Assembly (NCBI GenBank): GCA_030272585.1
Contig: BSYQ01000011.1
Location: 4,154,001 to 4,218,000 of the forward strand
Reading direction: 5' to 3'
Origin: Bryopsis sp. KO-2023
Lineage: Eukaryota > Chlorophyta > Ulvophyceae > Bryopsidales > Bryopsidaceae
Length of the DNA stretch: 64,000 nt
Within the stretch, counting starts at the first letter, position 1. Each line of letters starts with the position of its first letter. Both the position numbers and the translations under genes were made by a program. Of the stretch, positions 58,226-64,000 are shown piece after piece. The notes under the pieces were generated by a model that had not been told where the DNA came from, ran no database searches, and saw nothing but the letters and a program-made list of their open reading frames with translations.

Positions 58226-61200
58226 ATGCAGTCGAAATTGCTAGTTCGCTCGGCGATACGCCTGAGGCCTGCCGTCGGGCTCTCGTATGTGGAATTCTTA
58301 CCAGGTTGTGGTGGTGGGTTGGGGGAAAACTCGTCGCGACAGGGAACCACCGTTTTCGACTGCCAAGTGCGACTATCCACGGAGGGTCTCTCGTCGATTC
58401 TAGACTCACACGCGAAACGCGCTAAGAAATCCACGGCGTACCCCCCCAGCGGTAGCCAGGGTTTCGACCCCGCTGCGCAACAGAGATACGGAAGCAACCC
58501 CAGCGCGCAGCACATCCGTCAACCGCCCAGATGGAGTCCTCCACACCAGCAAGGCCAAGGACAGCATCCCGGCGGAGGGGAACAGAACTGGAACGGGCAA
58601 GGGGGAGGTGGGCACTATTCTTGGGGTGGTGGCAACCAGCAAGGGAATGGGCACGCGAATAATCATCAACCCGCCTGGAACGCAACGAATTCAAGCCAGC
58701 AACCGCAGAGTTTTCACCAGAACGGTGCGAACGGTGGAGGACACTTCCCTCAACATCAACATCCGCATTTTGGCAACGGAGCGCCCGGTGGTGGACACCC
58801 TCAACAATATCACCACCAGCAGCAGCAGCACTATCGGAACGGAGCGGGGCAGAATGCGAACGCCCATTTGCCTCAGGGTGTGCAGAACGGTTGGGGGAAT
58901 CAAGCGCAACCGAACCAGAACGGTGGGATTCCTCATGGACACCCCCAAGCGAACCAAAACGGGTTTCACGCCCATGGACAGAATCAGCAAGCGTGGAACG
59001 CCCACGGGCAACCGCAAAACGGTCAACAGGCTTGGAATCCTGCGCTTGGTGGAGGGTTTCAGAACGGTCAGCCACAAATCCACCATCAGCAGGGGGCAAA
59101 TGGATGGAACGGTGGTCACCAGCAGCCCTCAACCCAGTATCACCATCAACAGCAGCAGCAGCAGCAGCAGCCTTGGAATCCACAACAAGGGTTCAATGGA
59201 GGATCTGGTCCTGGATACCAACAAGGGTTTCCTGGTCAGCAGAGGTGGAACCAAAACCAAAACCAAAACCAGACAAATGGGGCACCAGACCAACAAAACA
59301 ACAAAGAGTTTTGGAAAGTGGAAGTCGATTCTGGTGAGAAACCCTTTAAATACAGATGTAGGGGGAAAAAGTTTAGAAATTACTTTTTTGTAACATCACA
59401 GTGTTTCCAGATAGACACAAATATAAACATCCCATTCCATCCCATCCCATCCCATCCCATTCCATTCTTTTTTTTTTCTTTATTATTGTATTTATCTTGT
59501 CTTTTTTATTATTTTGATATATACATATATATTATTTATTTATGTATTAAGAAAAATGAAAGCGAAAAATGTTTTTTGGTGGTGTCCTTCTCGTCCCAGC
59601 AGTTCAATCGCTAAACAATGTGGAGGATTGTTTTCCCAAAGGAAAAAAAATATTCGGAACTCCATAGTGAAATTAAGTCCATTCACACTTTCAGTAATTT
59701 TTTCAAATCATGGCAAAAAAGTTTTCATCCAGAGAAAATTCAGGCACAGAAGAAAAAAAAAAACCTGAACAATGGTGCCCACATTTGCTTGATAATAAAA
59801 ACTTCAAATCATCTTCCAGATTTCACATTTTTTTCCACTATTTTCTTACTGAACAGGACCTGGTGGGGAGTATGACAGCCGATGGGCAAAAAAAATGGAA
59901 AACAAATTCGGAGGAAATCGACCAAGTCAAGCCTCTCCTGCTCAACGTGTGGTTATGCCCATATACCCCCCAAATCCAGATCAGAGAAAACCCAGGGCCG
60001 CAAAAAAGGAGCCTCCAAAAGAAATCACGCTTCCGGAGGACGTCACGGTGAAGCAGCTCGCTTCAAAACTAGGTAACGTGGGAAATGTCACTTTGACCAG
60101 CCATCATTTTGTCCTCTTTTTCTTTCTTCTGTGTGTAGAAGTCGGAGTTTTAAACCAAGAGAGAAAAAAACTAGTGCTTTCTTTTGCAATGCTCTACTGT
60201 GCAGCATTGTGCACAATGGAAAGGAGGGTCCATGTGATTTAAAATTGACCCCAGCGTTGTGAATCATTCCGGCGGTGTGGAGCACATATATGTGCTAATA
60301 CTGAGAAACTCAATATGTGTGTGTTTGTGTGTTCAGGGGTTCATATCGAGAAATTGGAGGCAGTTCTTATCGAATTTGGAGAGCAGCCACAGTCTCATGA
60401 GGACAGGTAATTTCATGCACCGGCCCCCTGATCGTTTTATTTTACAATATTCAGTTTTAGACTGTTCCCAATACTGAACTCAGTGATGTTCGTCAATAAA
60501 ACAGTTTTGTTTTTTTTTCTTTCAATTATTGAAACGCAGCTACAAATCGTTGTTCTGAATGCATCGTGGTAAAATGCCGTTTTAAATATTTAATTAATTA
60601 TGGTGGATTCCAAGTGTTTCGCCATGACATTTTTGAAGGGATTGGTGCTGATGTGCTGTTTATCTTTCCCTTTTTTTGACAGTGGTTTTGTTGTGCTGCT
60701 GTGATTTTTTCAGGGTGTCGTTCGATGCTGCTGAACTGGCTGTGGCAGAATTCGATAAATCTGTTATCTGGGCACGGACCAAAGGTAAAAAAGGCTTGTT
60801 GCAATCAGTAGGAAACGTGTCGAGAAAATCGCTTAAAAGAAATTAATTCCAAAAAAGAAGCAATTTCCCTTCTTTTGGCAGTTCGACCCCAAAACGAAAA
60901 CGTGTGCAAATCTCTGCTTTCAAAGGAAAGAAAAGTGCCTCTAGCAATTGACAAAGTAATGCAGCCCGACTACTGCATGGTTGGATTGTTTTTTTTTTTA
61001 AATAACATCGAGGTTGCACTTCTGTCCCTCACTCAGCAAAATAATTGAAGCCATTTAGTGCATGATTTATATAATAATAAAGGAGCTCCATATCCCTACA
61101 GCTCAATGTATAAAAGTTTCTACTTTTTATTTTGTTTTTTGGCACACTATTATTGAGAAGAAATGTAATTCTATGCAGACACCTGCGAAAATTCTGTTCC

Positions 61201-64000
61201 ACGGCCGGCCGTCGTTACAGTGATGGGGCATGTTGATCATGGAAAGGTAATCTGTTTTTTTTTACTTTAAAATTGAAAACAGGAAAGGGGGGATGATGGG
61301 CAGGAAATTAGAATCTGATCAATTAACTGATAATCAAGAATCAGCTGATTGAGCTACTCAAAAAATGCTTAAAAAAGAATTATTTGCTGGAAGCCAATTT
61401 TCGCTCCAATCTTCTTTTTTCCCCTTTCTTTTGCCTTTCGTGTAACTTATTCGTGTGTTCTGGAACTTTTTTTTGTTTTTTAAATCAAACAATATGTGAG
61501 TTCGGTGAATTACAGAATGAAGATCCTGCATGATCTGCAAGGAATACAAAAGCACCTTTTGAGTAAATTCTTTTTTTTCTGCTTTTTTTCCGTCCAGACC
61601 ACACTGCTGGATTCTTTGCGGGAAACCTCAGTCGCGGCTGGAGAGGCCGGTGGAATCACTCAGGTGAGGGCTAGCTTTTTTTTGTGGGGGGGGTTTGCCT
61701 CGGTTGCTTTTCATCTCTCGTTTCGAACAATCCGAAAATTAAAACAGGCAAAAAACCACGAAGGTAGATCAAACCCACACGGAAGCAACTATAAGAAAGT
61801 GCCAAGCATTGCTGTTTTGCGTTTTGGAATGCAGAAATTGGCCCACTATTCCATGAACTCCGTTGAAAAAGATATCCACTGGTGCATATATCGCTTGAGA
61901 ATAAATATTTTTCTTCCTTAAGTTATTTTTTTAATTTTTTTTGCAGCACATTGGTGCTTTCGAAGTGATAATGCCCGACAGCAAAAGTTCGCTCACCTTC
62001 TTGGACACTCCTGGCCACGCTGCGTTTTCTGCTATGAGGGCCAGAGGAGCAAAATGCACTGATCTGGTAAAGCTTTTTTTTCTCTTTCTAAATTTACATT
62101 TCCGTCAGCAAATTCTCTATTCCTTTCATCAGCATGATTTTTTCGGGGGAACTTAGCTTTGCTTTTTGTTGGTTTTCTGGGGTTATGACTTTCATCCTTG
62201 GTTGGGGATTTGGTCTGTCCTTCTGCTGTAAAATTTTGCTATTCCCCCCCCTCCCCCCCCTTTTAGGGTGCATCAGAATTGGCCCTGGGCTTTACCTTTT
62301 TGGGTTTTGTTCAATTTGACTTCAGGTTGTTTTGGTGGTGGCTGCTGATGATGGAGTGATGCCTCAAACAAGAGAGGCCCTCAAACATGCAACAGATGCC
62401 GGCTGTCCAATCGTTGTTGCTATTACTAAAGTGGATGTTCCACAGGTATTCTCATTATTTTGCCTCCCCACAGTAAAGTTTTTCAAGAATTGGAGCGGTC
62501 AAAAAACCATGTTCTGCTTAGTGATGTGCGTTAGTCATGAGTCCGTGGACCAAGTAGGGGAAAATAGACCGTTTGGGGGGCTGCGTGCATTTGCTGGCTG
62601 CTAGGAATGTAGGTTTTAAGAATAAACAATGCATATTGAATGCAATTTGATATGTGTCGCTCACGGAAAAGTGTGTTTTGTCAGGCCAATCCGGAGAAGG
62701 TAAAACAGCAGCTGCTGGTGGAGGGTGTCGAGCTGGAAGAGTTTGGAGGAGCAGTGCAAGCCATCGAGGTGGCAGCCACAGCCGGCGTGGGATTAAGGGA
62801 ACTAGAAGAAGCTCTTCTTCTGCAAGTAAGTACGAAATTTAAGTTTCGCCCCCCCCCCCCCCCCCCCCCCCCTTTTTCATCCGCAGACACAATTTGAGTT
62901 TTTTGTTTTTGGATGGTTTTGCCACCTGGTTAGCAGTCGAATCTGGTAGCCGATGGAATCTGGTGGCAGCTATTTTTTTTTTTTAATGTTGCTGGTTATC
63001 TGGGGCCATTTATTTGTTTTGTATCTATTGACACCTCCATTGTTTTTTCTAAGATGTTGCATTGAGGCAGAAATCCCATCCACTATGCAAACAAGTGATA
63101 TGGGCTTTTTCATTCCCCAGTTCTTTGGGTTTTTTTTTAATTATTTGTTCCTGATTTTAAAGGCTGAGATGATGGATTTGAATGCCAGTCTGGATGGAGC
63201 CGTTGATGCTGTTGTGGTTGAAGCCCACAAAGACAGAGGTTTAGGTCCTGTTGCAACAGTAAGTGCATTCATCTTCTTCATTTTTCTTCCAAGAAAATTC
63301 CTATATAAAATTTCTCTGGAGTGCTGTCTGGCTTTCATGTTTTTCGCAATAAAAAGTACCCCACGTTGGATGATGCTTCTTTTTTGTTTTTCCCGGAAGA
63401 ATTAAAATAAAAATCTCCATTTTGTTTGCCCGTTCAGCTTGGATGGATTCCTTCAAAAAATAGGAACAATAAAAAAATAAAGAATAAGTCCCTATGTATT
63501 TGCCTCGAACTCTTTAATATTTATCATGTAAAATTGAAAAAACTTTTTTTTTTGGTTTCAATATTTTCTCAACAAGCATCATAAAAATGAGGGCTACGGG
63601 TCAGTTTTCCTAAACTGGAAAGATCGTTTAAAAATGGATGTGTCCATTTTCCCCCAACTTCCAGCTCCTCGATCGTTTTTTTCTCATTCGATGCTGCAGG
63701 CTATTGTGAAAAGAGGTACTCTCAAAATTGGTTCAGCTGTCGTCGTCGGGTGTCAATGGGGCAAAGTGCGGTGCATGAAGGTAAGACAATTTACACACCT
63801 TTGTGGTTTTTCATCCAATTCTGTTTTGTGTAAAGCAAAATACTGAGCATGGGGACCCCGAAAATCTGCATCCACATTGAACATTTGGAGTTCATTTTTG
63901 TTTCATTTGAGAGTCTGTTCAGTTAAAAGCTGCTGTAGTGATGGATTGTGAATTTTGATTTTGGGTGCGGTTGCAGAATGCGGAGGGCGTGATGGTGGAT
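58226..64000 (+). CDS. infB: Organellar translation initiation factor IF-2 (3' end outside window)
   Basis: GTPase that brings initiator tRNA to the small ribosomal subunit in mitochondria or plastids. Exons: 58226-59333, 59857-60072, 60337-60406, 60714-60784, 60882-60955, 61179-61246, 61598-61663, 61947-62066, 62326-62445, 62685-62825, 63163-63258, 63700-63780, then 63977 to the window end. The start ([15 protein letters not shown]) looks like a mitochondrial presequence. A long Gly/Asn/Gln/His-rich region fills residues 75-350. IF-2 signatures follow: [27 protein letters not shown] (P-loop), [53 protein letters not shown] and ITKVD (normally NKxD), then [14 protein letters not shown]. The 60955/61179 junction does not keep phase with standard sites, so one exon border there is wrong. 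Confidence 0.92.
59430..59466. repeat. (CCCAT)n minisatellite in IF-2 intron 1
   Basis: About six CCCAT/CCATT units shortly after the first exon of IF-2. Confidence 0.8.
62849..62872. repeat. Poly-C tract in an IF-2 intron
   Basis: An uninterrupted run of about 24 C near the 5' end of the intron after the 62685-62825 exon. The exact length may be affected by sequencing. Confidence 0.8.
63048..63112 (+). repeat. Dispersed short repeat, partial copy
   Basis: GATGTTGCATTGAGGC, then CCATCCACTATGCAAACAAGTGATATGGGC; a diverged copy of the 3' module seen at 17745-17815, in an IF-2 intron. Confidence 0.55.

Noticed and set aside
58422-59393. Long antisense and other-frame readings across IF-2 exon 1
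   Set aside because: A biased repeat composition keeps several frames open; only the plus frame starting at 58226 joins in phase to the IF-2 domain.

Overview
This is nuclear DNA from a eukaryote, probably an alga or a close protist relative. Every confident gene but one is split by GT-AG introns with very T-rich acceptor tracts. The gene set includes a plastid-type FAD synthetase (RIBF), a mitochondrial ATP synthase subunit d closest to the plant form, a THH1/TOM1-type seven-helix protein and a PLAC8 protein. I cannot name the species. Intergenic DNA is A/T-homopolymer rich and full of short repeats.

Layout. 0.6-3.5 kb: ATP synthase subunit d (+). 3.7-8.2 kb: decayed LINEs on the minus strand; a piece of a LINE with a restriction-like endonuclease domain sits inside a LINE with reverse transcriptase (RT) and RNase H. 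9.0-11.0 kb: ALKBH6-type dioxygenase (-). 11.8-16.7 kb: trypsin-like protease joined to ankyrin repeats (+). 18.6-20.0 kb: secreted Ala/Cys-rich protein of unknown function (+). 20.8-21.5 kb: PLAC8 membrane protein (+).

22.9-50.8 kb is one large inverted duplication. Two arms of about 6.9 kb (22,880-29,742 and 43,900-50,841) flank a single-copy spacer of about 14 kb. Each arm carries a membrane-anchored sulfotransferase gene and a small membrane protein gene ending in a KKXX ER-retrieval signal. The two genes converge on each other. The left sulfotransferase reads through; the right copy has an in-frame stop. The spacer holds a secreted sugar-lactone oxidase of the ascorbate type, a THH1/TOM1 protein, RIBF and an FkbM methyltransferase with a Cys-rich stem.

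50.9-57.6 kb: a Ty3/gypsy LTR element (-) with LTRs that match as read, inserted about 20 bp outside the right arm. It contains a 466-bp hAT-like element with an 8-bp target duplication and a tRNA-Tyr-like core, plus remnants of another LTR element. 58.2-64.0 kb: organellar translation initiation factor IF-2 (+) with a long Gly/Asn/Gln/His-rich leader, cut off by the window end.

Several proteins act in or pass through the secretory pathway (two sulfotransferases, the FkbM enzyme, the KKXX protein, the lactone oxidase, the protease and the Ala-rich protein). I saw no operon-like organisation, CRISPR array or confident functional tRNA/rRNA gene. Exon borders come from reading frames and splice consensus, checked by phase arithmetic only.
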